A DNA stretch of 18,374 bases, taken from NCBI GenBank assembly GCA_903873545.1, contig CAIQPA010000016.1, positions 1 to 18,374 on the forward strand, in the 5' to 3' direction. Origin of the DNA: an uncultured delta proteobacterium (GTDB taxonomy: Bacteria > Myxococcota_A > Bradymonadia > REDH01). The translations under genes were made by a program, and so were the position numbers. Every line of letters begins with the position of its first letter. Position 1 is the stretch's first letter. Below are positions 1-8,508 of the stretch, piece by piece. Below the pieces are notes generated by a model. The model worked only from the letters and a program-made list of their open reading frames with translations. It ran no database searches and was not told where the DNA came from.

Positions 1-630
1 GCGCGTGCAAACGACAGCTGGACAGCCACCCGCCTCGAACACGAAGGCCTCCGACCTGCCGCGATTCTCGCGCTGGACGAGGCCACCGACGGCACCCTCG
101 TTGCCATCTCCGAGCACGAGGTCTTCCGGCGTGCCGACGGGGTCTGGAGCCACCACTCCAGCCAGCCGGCCTCCCTCCGCCAGACCTTCGCAGCAGGCGC
201 AGCCTTCCTCCTCTTCGCAGAGGGTGCAACGCTCACCTGCGACGGGACGGCCTGTCGCCCCGCAGCCCCCGCAATCGCCGCAGGCGCAGGCCGCCTGCAG
301 TGGCACGAAGGAGGGGGCCGCTGGTCGCTCGACAGCGACGGAGCGCTGCGACGCCTCAGCACCTCGACCGCAGAACCCACCTGGCAACAGGCCGCGGGCA
401 CCCTCCCGGCAGACTGCGCCAAGGGTCTCGTGCAGCGGCTGACGGATGGCGGCTTCGACCTGCTGCGCTACGCAGACGGACGCATCGCAATCGGCAGGCC
501 AGATGGCTGCGAGGCGGCCGGAACAGCGCTCGCCTCAGCCAAGCTCCTGAAACTAGCGGAGCTCCACCTCGTCGCCGATCGAAGTGGCATCCGTGCCATC
601 GCACGCCCCCCAACGGCGGCGCGCCCATGA
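1..630 (+). CDS. 3' part of an unrecognised protein (C-terminal 209 residues)
   Basis: The first reading frame is open from base 1 to the TGA at 628-630, so the gene begins before the window and 209 C-terminal residues are visible. I do not recognise the family. The visible part has short beta-strand-like segments separated by small-residue loops, each around an aromatic or charged core: TLVAISEHEVFRRADGVW (about residues 35-52), FLLFAEGATLTCDG (about 69-82), RLQWHEGGGRW (about 99-109) and GFDLLRYADGRIAIG (about 150-164). This spacing resembles blades of a beta-propeller or another repeat-built beta domain, but no diagnostic motif is present. A few cysteines and the lack of charged helices would suit an exported protein; this is inference. 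The stop codon overlaps the ATG of the next gene (ATGA, 627-630), which points to translational coupling with the SUKH-like protein. Confidence 0.6.
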   Translation, partial: ARANDSWTATRLEHEGLRPAAILALDEATDGTLVAISEHEVFRRADGVWSHHSSQPASLRQTFAAGAAFLLFAEGATLTCDGTACRPAAPAIAAGAGRLQWHEGGGRWSLDSDGALRRLSTSTAEPTWQQAAGTLPADCAKGLVQRLTDGGFDLLRYADGRIAIGRPDGCEAAGTALASAKLLKLAELHLVADRSGIRAIARPPTAARP

Positions 631-1751
631 AGCCCCTCCTCCCCGACTCCTACCTCCGCTTCTCCACCCACCTCCGCGAGGTGACGGGCGCAGAGACCAC
701 TGCCTGGTTCGGAGATGTCGGCTTCTTCGTCCCCCGCTCCACAGACCTCCTCCAGTCCTGGATCATCCAGCTCGCGCGGCGACGCTGGACCGGCATGCAC
801 CCCGACCTCGTCCCCTTCGCGGCAGATGGCGCGGGAAACCTCTTCTGCTTCGTCCTCTCCGCCGCCGCACCCATGCGCGAGAGCCAGGCCGTCGTCCTCT
901 GGATGTATGAGACATATCGCTGCGTGCCTGTGAGCTCCTCCTTCGACCTCTTCGTCGCCTGGATCGGTCTCACCTCCTTTGCCGCCGTCCGACGCGGCAA
1001 CGCCGCCATCCTCGACGCAGCGGGATACGACCTCCGCATCCTCCCCCTCCTCGACCGATTCGACCTCGCCACCGACTTCCACGTACTCCTGCCCGAGCCC
1101 TATCCGAGCAACACCGAGGTCAGCCGCGCCTTCCTGCGCATCGACCCCGAAGCTCCCGCCTCGCTCGTCCTCACAGCCTGCAGGCTCGGCCAATCCGCGA
1201 ACGAACTCCGTGGTCTCCCGGAGGCCGAGCACGCCCTCGAAGTCTTCCCCCACTTCGGCGCGGCGGCGCTCGCAGCGGGGCGCATCCACGAGCTGCACCG
1301 CGACCGCGCAGAGGCCCATGCAGCCTACCGCCGCGCCCTCCGCTCCCCGCTCACCTACAGCGGCGATAGCATGATGCCCTTCCTGAGCGAGGTCCCCGAA
1401 CTCGACCTCGAAGAGCTCACCACAAAACTCGCCAACGACCCGGGATTCGACGACCCCTATGGCGAGTGGGCCTCGCTCGAACTCATCCTCGACAACGACC
1501 CCAACGAACCGGAACCCTGGCTCCACGCCGCCGTCGACGCCGCCAACGACCAGCAGCTCGAGCAGGGTGTCACCTTCGCTGCCAACGCACTCCACCTCAC
1601 GGCCCAAAAACCCGAAACCGCCATGGAGTCCATCTCCCTCCTCCTCGAGCTCTACGAGGCGCTCGGTTGGTCTTGGCATCATGGCCTCATGGAGCGAGAG
1701 TTAGAGGTGCGCGCCGAAGCCGCCCCCATCTCCAAGAAGTCCCGTCGCTGA
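627..1751 (+). CDS. SUKH (SMI1/KNR4-like) domain protein with helical, TPR-like C-terminus
   Basis: The product is 374 residues. The ATG at 627 is chosen because it overlaps the preceding stop as ATGA; an upstream open extension to about 300 lies inside the previous gene. The first 120 residues show the SUKH pattern: an early WF..VGFFVP segment, LVPFAADGAGNLFCF (61-75), VVLWMYE (89-95) and SSSFDLFVAWI (103-113). These correspond to the family's 'PFA.dg.Gn.yc', 'V..w..e' and 'sFeeFl' elements. Residues from about 190 on are Ala/Leu/Glu-rich helices such as LEVFPHFGAAALAAGRIHE (about 225-243) that resemble degenerate TPR or HEAT helices. SUKH proteins include immunity proteins of polymorphic toxin systems and general protein-binding modules. 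No toxin gene is seen in this window, so an immunity role is unproven. The fold call is fairly secure; the function is not. Confidence 0.7.
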   Translation: MKPLLPDSYLRFSTHLREVTGAETTAWFGDVGFFVPRSTDLLQSWIIQLARRRWTGMHPDLVPFAADGAGNLFCFVLSAAAPMRESQAVVLWMYETYRCVPVSSSFDLFVAWIGLTSFAAVRRGNAAILDAAGYDLRILPLLDRFDLATDFHVLLPEPYPSNTEVSRAFLRIDPEAPASLVLTACRLGQSANELRGLPEAEHALEVFPHFGAAALAAGRIHELHRDRAEAHAAYRRALRSPLTYSGDSMMPFLSEVPELDLEELTTKLANDPGFDDPYGEWASLELILDNDPNEPEPWLHAAVDAANDQQLEQGVTFAANALHLTAQKPETAMESISLLLELYEALGWSWHHGLMERELEVRAEAAPISKKSRR

Positions 1752-1812
1752 CAGGCTGCCAACAGGCCCTCCGCAATCATCTGCCGCTACACCCTGCAAC
1801 CGAGAACGGCCC

Positions 1813-3276
1813 ATGGATTCCATCACCCTCTCTCTCCGCGATGCCGAACGCGACGCCGTCGCCTCCTTCAACGCAGGCCTCCAGGCGCACGCCGCGGGCG
1901 ATATCGACAATGCGCTCCGCTGCTGGAACGAGGCTTGGGACCGCTCCCGTGCACTCCTGCCCGCAGCCCACAACCTGCTCGCACTCCACCTCGACGCAGG
2001 CAACTACGCCGCCGCAGACACAGTCTACACAGACCTACTCCTCGAAGACCCCTTCGATGCAAACCTCCGCGTGCGCCAGGCTGCCCTCCGCAGGCGGCTC
2101 GGCCAGTTCGAGCGCGCCCGCGACGGCTACCTCCGCGCCATCGGCCTCCACCCCTACTTCCGTTACTGGCACGACGAGCTCGCCGAGCTCTACGCCCTGC
2201 TCGGCCAGCCCGAGGCCGCGGCGCGGCAGCGCGAGCGTGCGCTCGGGCTCGACGCCGACATGGTCGAGCTCGCCTATGACGACGCCATGGTTCACCTCCG
2301 CGCCGGCCGCCACAGCATCGCTGGTGCCTGCGCCGAGGCCATCCTCGAAGACTTCCCTGCCCACACCGAGGCCCGCATTCTGCTCGTAGAGGCCCATGCC
2401 CGTGAAGGCGCGACCGACGAGGCCCGCGCCGCCCTCAGCGAGGCCCTCATCGCGGCGACGCCCGAAACCGCCCTCCGGCTCCGCTTCGAACGCGCCAGGC
2501 TGCTCGCCACCGCAGATCCTGCCACTGCGACCGACGACCTCATCGCCGTCCTGACGGCCGAACCCCGCTTCGGTCGCGCCCTCGCACTGGCGCATAGCCT
2601 GGGGCTGCCGGTGCAAGAGCCCGCCGCAGAGGCCGCACCTCCCACAGAGACCGCGACCCTCTCGGCCGAGCGTCTCGCGACGCTCGCTTCCGGCACCTTT
2701 GGCGGCGACGCTCCCCGCCTGCTTACCCCAGACACCCGCCTCTCCTGGCAGCTCCGCCTCGACCACCTGCTCCGCCAGGCACTCGCTCTCCCGAGCCCTG
2801 CGCTACGGCCCGGACGCGTCGCGCTCGTCGTCGAGCCCGCCGCCGCCTCCACACCCATCGTCATCGAGCTCCTCGGCCTGCTCATGCACCCCGACTTCGC
2901 TCTGGGCTTCGACCCCGCGCACCCCAGGCTCTGCTGGTTCGAAGCAGATGCCAGCGCGCCAGCCATCGCCAACGCCGGCTGGCTCGGAAGCCCCGCGCTC
3001 CCGCAGATTCAACCCCACGGCTGGGACGCCACCCTCTTCGGAATCCCGCTCGAAGCGGCACTCGACGCCATCCACGAGGCCGGCGGTAGCGAAGGCTTCA
3101 ACCTCATCCTCTTTGTCGGCTCGGGACGCCTCCCGGACGCCGCTACCGACGCCGCAAAGCGCCTGCGCCACCTCCCCGTCTATCAGATGGCCCACCTCGG
3201 CGGCGCCGCGGGAAACCAGCTCCAGCTCAGACTCAGCGGCCTTGCGCCCAACTGGGTCGACCTGCCCACAGGCTAG
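1813..3276 (+). CDS. TPR-repeat protein with uncharacterised C-terminal domain
   Basis: The product is 487 residues. Residues about 15-250 are successive helical hairpins with TPR character: FNAGLQAHAAGDIDNALRCW, LDAGNYAAADTVYTDLLLED, LGQFERARDGYLRAIGLHP and EARILLVEAHAREGATDEA. They fit roughly six tetratricopeptide repeats, a scaffold for protein-protein contacts. A Pro/Ala/Glu linker follows (about 260-280). The C-terminal 200 residues alternate strands and helices (GRVALVVEP, FNLILFVGSGRLPDAATDAAKRL) in the manner of a Rossmann- or vWA-like alpha/beta domain, but I see no metal-binding motif. No signal peptide is evident, so it is probably cytoplasmic. The start is the first ATG of the frame; the Shine-Dalgarno (GAGAA) is weak. 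It follows the SUKH gene by 61 bases and precedes dtd by 3 bases, so it probably shares a transcript with both. Specific function unknown. Confidence 0.7.
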   Translation: MDSITLSLRDAERDAVASFNAGLQAHAAGDIDNALRCWNEAWDRSRALLPAAHNLLALHLDAGNYAAADTVYTDLLLEDPFDANLRVRQAALRRRLGQFERARDGYLRAIGLHPYFRYWHDELAELYALLGQPEAAARQRERALGLDADMVELAYDDAMVHLRAGRHSIAGACAEAILEDFPAHTEARILLVEAHAREGATDEARAALSEALIAATPETALRLRFERARLLATADPATATDDLIAVLTAEPRFGRALALAHSLGLPVQEPAAEAAPPTETATLSAERLATLASGTFGGDAPRLLTPDTRLSWQLRLDHLLRQALALPSPALRPGRVALVVEPAAASTPIVIELLGLLMHPDFALGFDPAHPRLCWFEADASAPAIANAGWLGSPALPQIQPHGWDATLFGIPLEAALDAIHEAGGSEGFNLILFVGSGRLPDAATDAAKRLRHLPVYQMAHLGGAAGNQLQLRLSGLAPNWVDLPTG

Positions 3277-3279
3277 ACC

Positions 3280-3726
3280 ATGCGGGCCCTCCTCCAGCGG
3301 GTCAGCGAGGCCTCCGTCACGGTCGAAGGCGAGCGGATCGGGAGCATCGGCCACGGCCTGCTCGTCCTGCTCGCGATCGGCGAGGGCGACACCGACGACG
3401 ACCTCGCCTTCATCACCGCCAAAATCCCCGCGCTCCGCATCTTCGAAGATGAGCAGGGCCGCATGGGGCGCTCCCTCGAAGAGACGGGCGGTGCCATCCT
3501 CCTCGTCAGCCAGTTCACCCTCTACGCCGACCTCTCCCGTGGGCGGCGACCCAGCTTCGTCGGCGCCATGCAGCCAGGACCTGCCAGCGCGCTCGTCGAC
3601 CGCGCAGCCCAAACCTGGCGCGAGCGCGGAATCTCCGTGGAGACAGGCCGTTTCGGCGCCGACATGAAGGTCGCACTCATCAACGACGGCCCCGTCACGC
3701 TCTGGCTCGACAGCCGCAATCGCTAA
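3280..3726 (+). CDS. dtd: D-aminoacyl-tRNA deacylase
   Basis: The product is 148 residues, the usual length of the family. It removes D-amino acids (and glycine mischarged on tRNA-Ala) from tRNA in the cytoplasm, proofreading chirality before translation. The sequence is colinear with DTD throughout: MRALLQRVSEASVTVEGE at the N-terminus, GLLVLLAIGEGDT (26-38), the active-site SQFTL motif (77-81), GRRPSFVGAM (88-97) and the C-terminal FGADMKVALINDGPVT (125-140), which carries the Gly-cisPro motif (G137-P138) responsible for D-selectivity. All key elements are present, so it should be active. It starts 3 bases after the TPR gene stop and is followed after 20 bases by the HIT gene, consistent with an operon. 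Confidence 0.95.
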   Translation: MRALLQRVSEASVTVEGERIGSIGHGLLVLLAIGEGDTDDDLAFITAKIPALRIFEDEQGRMGRSLEETGGAILLVSQFTLYADLSRGRRPSFVGAMQPGPASALVDRAAQTWRERGISVETGRFGADMKVALINDGPVTLWLDSRNR

Positions 3727-3746
3727 CCCTCACGCAGCAGGCCCCC

Positions 3747-4097
3747 ATGAGCGAAAACCCAACCATCTTCGGCAAAATCCTCCGCGGCGAAATCCCCGCG
3801 CCACGCCTCTGGGACGACGAGCACTGCATCGCCATCCGCGACATCTCGCCCGCCGCGCCACACCACCTCCTCATCCTCCCCAAACGCTTCATCGCCACGC
3901 TCGACGAGCTCGAGGCGACCGACGCCCCGCTCCTCGGCCACATGGTCTTCGTTGCCACACAGCTCGCAAAGCAGCTCGGCTTCGCCGAGTCGGGTTACCG
4001 GCTCGTCATGAACTGCGGATCGCTCGGCGGGCAGTCGGTCTTCCACATCCACCTCCACCTCCTCGGCGGCCGCTCGATGCAGTGGCCACCGGGCTAG
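3747..4097 (+). CDS. hinT: HIT family purine nucleoside phosphoramidase (HinT-like)
   Basis: The product is 116 residues, typical of bacterial HinT. These enzymes hydrolyse adenosine phosphoramidates and aminoacyl-adenylates. Landmarks are IFGKILRGEIPA (7-18), an acidic WDDEHCIAIRDI stretch (22-33), PHHLLILPKRFI (38-49) and the catalytic histidine triad HIHLHLLGGR (100-109), whose middle histidine (H102) would be the nucleophile. The C-terminal MQWPPG matches the family's conserved end. It is the last gene of the first plus-strand block; a strong hairpin lies about 60 bases beyond its stop. Being next to dtd makes sense, since both act on products of aminoacyl-tRNA synthetases, though that pairing is only suggestive. 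Confidence 0.93.
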   Translation: MSENPTIFGKILRGEIPAPRLWDDEHCIAIRDISPAAPHHLLILPKRFIATLDELEATDAPLLGHMVFVATQLAKQLGFAESGYRLVMNCGSLGGQSVFHIHLHLLGGRSMQWPPG

Positions 4098-4159
4098 GCA
4101 GCCGGCGAGATGTGAAGAGGTTGGAGCGGGGCCGCCTGTCCCGATATTGGCCCGCGGGC

Positions 4160-4187
4160 CCCGCCTCGCTGTGATGCGAGGTGGGTT
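4160..4187 (+). terminator. Candidate terminator hairpin after the HIT gene
   Basis: Bases 4160-4169 pair with 4176-4185 to form a 10-bp stem with one G-T pair (CCCGCCTCGC with GCGAGGTGGG) and a six-base loop TGTGAT, followed by TTGCTC. The perfect palindrome GGCCCGCGGGCC abuts it on the left. The stem is strong, but the following T-run is only two bases, so Rho-independent termination is plausible rather than certain. The position, 63 bases after the HIT stop and before the liv control region, fits. Confidence 0.4.
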
Positions 4188-4256
4188 GCTCCCCGAGGCC
4201 CATTAGGCTTCTCGCTACGAGGCGAGCTTGCACACCGGTCCTGCACGGGAGATCCC

Positions 4257-4271
4257 TAGAATGTAACATTC
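4257..4271 (+). promoter_or_regulatory. Palindromic operator-like site overlapping a possible -10 box
   Basis: Bases 4259-4271 read GAATGTAACATTC, a perfect inverted repeat with 6-base arms around a central A, about 213 bases before livK. TAGAAT (4257-4262) overlaps its left arm and resembles a sigma-70 -10 box; no good -35 is present at 16-18 bases. A symmetric site overlapping a -10 is a typical arrangement for a repressor. Related half sites occur at 4394 and 4456. The palindrome is directly visible; the regulatory role is inference. Confidence 0.4.
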
Positions 4272-4393
4272 GGGCGGGGTACTCGGAATGCCGCACGAAG
4301 ACTGCAGCACCCGCTCCAGCTCCCTACTTAGTGATGACCTCCGCACCGCACAACCGCGACCATGCGACACCTCATCGGCACATCACGACAGCC

Positions 4394-4402
4394 GTAACAT
4401 TC
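4394..4402 (+). promoter_or_regulatory. Half copy of the liv upstream motif (GTAACATTC)
   Basis: GTAACATTC is identical to the right nine bases of the palindrome at 4259-4271 and lies 82 bases before livK. Another bare GTAAC starts 31 bases further on (4425-4429), close to three helical turns, so factors bound at both would face the same side of the DNA. Candidate secondary operator; role not shown. Confidence 0.3.
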
Positions 4403-4455
4403 TTCCCACTCCGCCCCATCGGTGGTAACCCTCGCGGCGCGGCCCTGCGCTGCAC

Positions 4456-4464
4456 GAATGTAAC
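4456..4464 (+). promoter_or_regulatory. Half copy of the liv upstream motif (GAATGTAAC)
   Basis: GAATGTAAC is identical to the left nine bases of the palindrome at 4259-4271. It sits 8 bases before the livK Shine-Dalgarno (GGAG, 4472-4475) and 20 bases before its ATG, so a protein bound here could affect transcription or the start of the message. Candidate operator only. Confidence 0.3.
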
Positions 4465-4483
4465 CCCCGCCGGAGCCAACCCG

Positions 4484-5776
4484 ATGACCCGTTTTTCTGC
4501 CGCACGCCGCCTCCTGCTCCTCTCCTCCATGAGCCTCGCGCTGGTGGCCGCTTCCGGCTGCAAGCCCAAGGCCGGCGCGGACGGCGAAGGCAGCGGCGCC
4601 CAGTCCGGTGAACTCGTTATCGGCGCCTACCTCTCCCTCACCGGCTCCAAGGCTGACTTCGGCATCAAGACGCAGCAGGGCGCTCTTCTCGCCATCGACG
4701 AAGCCAACGCAGCCGGTGGCGTCGGTGGACGTCCGGTCAAGCTCGTCATCCTCGATGACCAGGGCACAGCAGACGAGGCCGGCAACGCAGTCACCCGCCT
4801 CATCGACGTCGAGAAGGCCTCTGCCATCATGGGTGAGGTCTCCTCCAGCCTCTCGCTCGTTGGCGGCCGCATCGCGCAGCGCCGCGGCATCCCCATGGTC
4901 TCCCCCTCCTCGACCAACACGCAGGTCACGGAGATCGGAAACTTCGTCTTCCGCACCTGCTTCATCGACCCCTTCCAGGGCGAGGTCATGGCCACCTTCG
5001 CCAAGGAGAAGCAGGGCTTCACCCGCATCGCCGTCATCAAGGATGTCCGCAACGACTACTCGATTGGCCTCGCCAAGTCCTTCATCGAGACCTTCACGAA
5101 GAACGGCGGAACCATCGTTGCCGAAGAGAGCTACAACGAAGGCGACACCGACTTCTCGGCGCAGCTGACCAAGATCAAGGCCCTCGACGCACAGGCCCTC
5201 TTCGTCCCCGGCTACTACACCGAGGTCGGCAACCTCGCGAAGAACTCCCGCCGCCTCGGCCTCAACATCCCGCTCCTCGGCGGCGACGGTTGGGAGAGCC
5301 CCAAGCTCCGCGAAATCGGCGGCAACGACATCGTAGGCAGCTTCTACTCCAACCACTTCGCGCCCGATAACGCCAACGAGAAGTCCAGCGCATTCATCGC
5401 CACCTACACCAAGCGCTGGAACGAGCCGCCCACCGCGCTCGCCACCCTCGGCTACGACGCCACCGCCCTCATCATCGACGCCATGCGCCGCGCCAAGGGT
5501 GAGCCCACCCCCGCCGCCATCCGCGACGCACTCGAGGCCACCAAGGCCTTCCCCGCCATCACCGGCGCCGTCACCTTCGACGCAAACCGCAACCCTGTGA
5601 AGCCGGCCGTCGTCCTCCAGGTCACCGCGAACGGCGACAAGTTCGTTACCGAGATTCAGCCTGCCGGTGCTGCTCCTGCCGCTCCTGCTGCACCCGTCGC
5701 CCCCGCTGCGCCCGCTGCCCCTGGCTCGGGTGCTGCCGCTGCGCCAGCCGGCTCCGGTTCGGGCGCGGCCAAGTAG
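4484..5776 (+). CDS. livK: Branched-chain amino acid-type ABC transporter substrate-binding lipoprotein
   Basis: The product is 430 residues. The ATG at 4484 is chosen because GGAG (4472-4475) lies 8 bases upstream and the protein then begins with a classic lipoprotein signal: MTRFSAARR, a hydrophobic stretch and the lipobox ASGC with Cys26. The mature part is a type I periplasmic binding protein (Leu/Ile/Val family): ELVIGAYLSLTGSKADFGI (about 43-61), GALLAIDEANAAGGVGGRPVKL (66-87), the Ser/Thr-rich ligand-loop region MVSPSSTNTQV, and the later VPGYYTEVGNLAKNSRRLG and GGDGWESPKL segments. It captures the ligand outside the inner membrane and delivers it to LivHM. The ligand (Leu/Ile/Val, another amino acid, or an amide) cannot be read from sequence. 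The last 39 residues (392-430) form an Ala/Pro/Gly tail absent from typical LivK. It is the first gene of the operon, 25 bases before livH. Confidence 0.92.
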   Translation: MTRFSAARRLLLLSSMSLALVAASGCKPKAGADGEGSGAQSGELVIGAYLSLTGSKADFGIKTQQGALLAIDEANAAGGVGGRPVKLVILDDQGTADEAGNAVTRLIDVEKASAIMGEVSSSLSLVGGRIAQRRGIPMVSPSSTNTQVTEIGNFVFRTCFIDPFQGEVMATFAKEKQGFTRIAVIKDVRNDYSIGLAKSFIETFTKNGGTIVAEESYNEGDTDFSAQLTKIKALDAQALFVPGYYTEVGNLAKNSRRLGLNIPLLGGDGWESPKLREIGGNDIVGSFYSNHFAPDNANEKSSAFIATYTKRWNEPPTALATLGYDATALIIDAMRRAKGEPTPAAIRDALEATKAFPAITGAVTFDANRNPVKPAVVLQVTANGDKFVTEIQPAGAAPAAPAAPVAPAAPAAPGSGAAAAPAGSGSGAAK

Positions 5777-5801
5777 GCCTGCCCGCGACGAGGCTCCCAG
5801 C

Positions 5802-6713
5802 GTGAGCACCTTTCTGCAGCAGCTCGTCAACGGGCTCTCCGTAGGCTCCATCTACGCCCTCATCGCGCTGGGCTACACGATGGTCTACGGCACCCTTGGC
5901 CTGATCAACTTCGCCCACGGCGAGGTCTTCATGATCGGCTGCTACATCGGGCTCTACGCTGCCTTCTGGCTCGGTTACGACGCCCTCGCCGCCGCCTCCT
6001 TCTCGCCCATGAGCGCAACCCTCGTCCTGCTCCTTGCCATGGCCGGTGCCGCCATCGTCGGCATGCTCATCGAGCGACTCGCCTACCGCCCGCTCCGCGG
6101 AGCGCCGCGACTCGCCCCCCTCATTACCGCCATCGGCGTCTCGCTCCTGCTCCAGAACATCGCCGTGCTCGCCTTCTCTGCCAACCCGCGCAGCTTCCCG
6201 AGCATCATCACCGAGCACCGTCTCGAGTTCGCCGGCGTCACCATCACCAACATCAAAATCTTCATCTTTGCCGTCTCCATCCTCCTCATGCTCGCGCTCG
6301 AGTTCTTCGTGAAGAAGACCTGGACGGGCCGCGCCATGCGGGCCATCTCCTTCAACCTCCCCGCCGCCAAGCTCATGGGCGTCCCCGCAGACGGGGTCAT
6401 CTCTCTGACCTTCGCCATCGGCAGTGCCCTGGCCGCAGCCGGAGGCATCCTCTTCGGACTTGATCAGACCAAGCTCGAACCCCTCATGGGCAACATGATC
6501 GGCCTCAAGGCCTTCATCGCCGCCGTGCTCGGCGGCATCGGAAACATCCGCGGCGCTGCCATCGGCGGCCTCCTCATCGGCGTCGCTGAGCTCATGACTG
6601 CCGGATACATCTCGTCCGACTACCGCGACGCCATCACCTTCGTCATCCTCATCGTCATCCTGCTCTTCCGCCCCCAAGGCCTCCTTGGCGTCGTCCGACA
6701 GGAGAAAGTCTGA
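5802..6713 (+). CDS. livH: Branched-chain amino acid ABC transporter permease LivH
   Basis: The product is 303 residues. The GTG at 5802 is chosen: GACGAGG (5787-5793) lies 8 bases upstream, and the protein then starts with the family N-terminus STFLQQLVNGLSVGSIYALIALGYTM. An open extension to 5667 would overlap livK and add only low-complexity residues. About eight hydrophobic membrane segments are visible. Family hallmarks include MVYGTLGLINFAHGEVFMIG, LIERLAYRPLRGAPRLAPLI, the cytoplasmic coupling region RAISFNLPAAKLMGVPADGVI (contacts the ATPases) and GGIGNIRGAAIGGLLIG. It forms the transmembrane channel as a heterodimer with LivM and ends 2 bases before livM. Confidence 0.94.
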   Translation: MSTFLQQLVNGLSVGSIYALIALGYTMVYGTLGLINFAHGEVFMIGCYIGLYAAFWLGYDALAAASFSPMSATLVLLLAMAGAAIVGMLIERLAYRPLRGAPRLAPLITAIGVSLLLQNIAVLAFSANPRSFPSIITEHRLEFAGVTITNIKIFIFAVSILLMLALEFFVKKTWTGRAMRAISFNLPAAKLMGVPADGVISLTFAIGSALAAAGGILFGLDQTKLEPLMGNMIGLKAFIAAVLGGIGNIRGAAIGGLLIGVAELMTAGYISSDYRDAITFVILIVILLFRPQGLLGVVRQEKV

Positions 6714-6715
6714 CC

Positions 6716-7713
6716 ATGGTCTGGACCTACCGAACCGCCGTCTCGTTCGCGCTCATCGCGGTACTCTTCGTCATCAACTGGGCGCTCGATGCCTATGTGA
6801 TGGAGTACATCGTCCGCATCATCCTGCAGTGTGGCATCAACGCCATCCTCGCCGTCGGACTCAACCTCATCAACGGCACCACCGGCCAGTTCTCGCTCGG
6901 CCACGCGGGCTTTATGGCCGTCGGCGCCTACGCCACTGCCTTCGCCGTCATCCACCTTGAGTCCTGGCTCGGCTTCAGCGCCAGCAACATCCCCGACCCT
7001 TGGATGCAAGGGCTCCTCCTCAGCGCAGGCCTCCTTTTCGGCGCCCTCTTCGCAGGCCTCGCAGGCCTCCTCGTCGGAGCACCAAGCCTGCGACTCCGCG
7101 GAGACTACCTCGCCATCGTCACCCTCGGATTCGCCGAGATCATCCGCCTCCTCTTCACCAACACCGAAGCACTCGGCGGCGCTACAGGTTACTCTGGCGG
7201 ACGACCCCTCGGTCTCCCTGTCTACACCAATTTCTTCTGGGTCTTCCTCTGGGCCATCTTCCTCATCACCCTCATCGGCAACTTCACCTTCTCCTCCTAC
7301 GGTCGCGCACTCCGCGCCATCCGAGAAGATGAGATTGCAACCGAAGCACTCGGCATCAACACCACCCGTATGAAGGTCCTCGCCTCGGTCATCAGTGCGG
7401 CCGCCGTCGGCGTTGCCGGAGGCCTCTTCGCCCACCTCATGGGCACCATCCGACCCGACGACTTCAAGATGGACCGCTCCGTCGCCATGATCGTCATGAT
7501 CCTCGTCGGCGGCCTCGGTAGCGTCTCAGGCGCCATCATCGGTGCCATCTTCGTCGCAGTCACCCTCGAGGCCATGCGCGACATCCAGCAGTACCGGCTC
7601 CTCGCCTACTCGCTCCTCCTCATTGGCCTCATGATTGCCCGCCCCCAGGGACTCCTCGGCAGCCGTGAACTCACGCTCCCCGCCTTCCTCAGGCGCAAGC
7701 GCGGAGGTGCCGC

Positions 7714-7717
<4 letters not shown>
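6716..7717 (+). CDS. livM: Branched-chain amino acid ABC transporter permease LivM
   Basis: The product is 333 residues. It is an integral membrane protein with about eight to ten hydrophobic segments, starting MVWTYRTAVSFALIAVLF. Hallmarks of LivM are INAILAVGLNLINGTTGQFSLGHAGFMAVGAYA (about 41-73), LRLRGDYLAIVTLGFAEIIRL, the coupling-helix region ALRAIREDEIATEALGINTTRMK, and LVGGLGSVSGAIIGAIF near the end. Together with LivH it makes the membrane pore. The stop overlaps the livG start as ATGA (7714-7717). No N-terminal extension like that of E. coli LivM is present, as is usual outside enterobacteria. Confidence 0.94.

Positions 7718-8504
<787 letters not shown>

Positions 8505-8508
<4 letters not shown>

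Larger units (their letters stand above)
4098..4483. other. Intergenic region: end of the first block and upstream region of the liv operon
   Basis: This 386-base stretch holds no convincing gene. An open frame continues upstream of livK to 4181, but it has no family match and only livK's own ATG has a good ribosome-binding site. The first third carries inverted repeats: the perfect 12-base palindrome GGCCCGCGGGCC (4149-4160), a 10-bp hairpin (4160-4185) and a weaker 5-bp stem (4211-4215 with 4222-4226). The rest is less GC-rich than the genes around it and carries four copies of GTAAC (4263, 4394, 4425, 4460), three of them within larger GAATGTAAC/GTAACATTC sites. It probably contains the liv promoter and its control sites. 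Confidence 0.6.

Noticed and set aside
468..1682. 404-residue open frame on the minus strand opposite the SUKH gene
   Set aside because: Composition (runs of Glu, Gly, Val) and exact overlap with a supported gene mark it as a shadow frame.
4181..4483. N-terminal extension of LivK from 4181
   Set aside because: It would bury the lipoprotein signal inside the protein; the ATG at 4484 has GGAG 8 bases upstream and starts a proper signal peptide.
4328..5851. 507-residue open frame on the minus strand opposite livK
   Set aside because: It lies antisense to a clear LivK, has a Glu/Gly/Val-rich composition typical of a mirror frame, and arises because the GC-rich codons of livK give few stops on the other strand.
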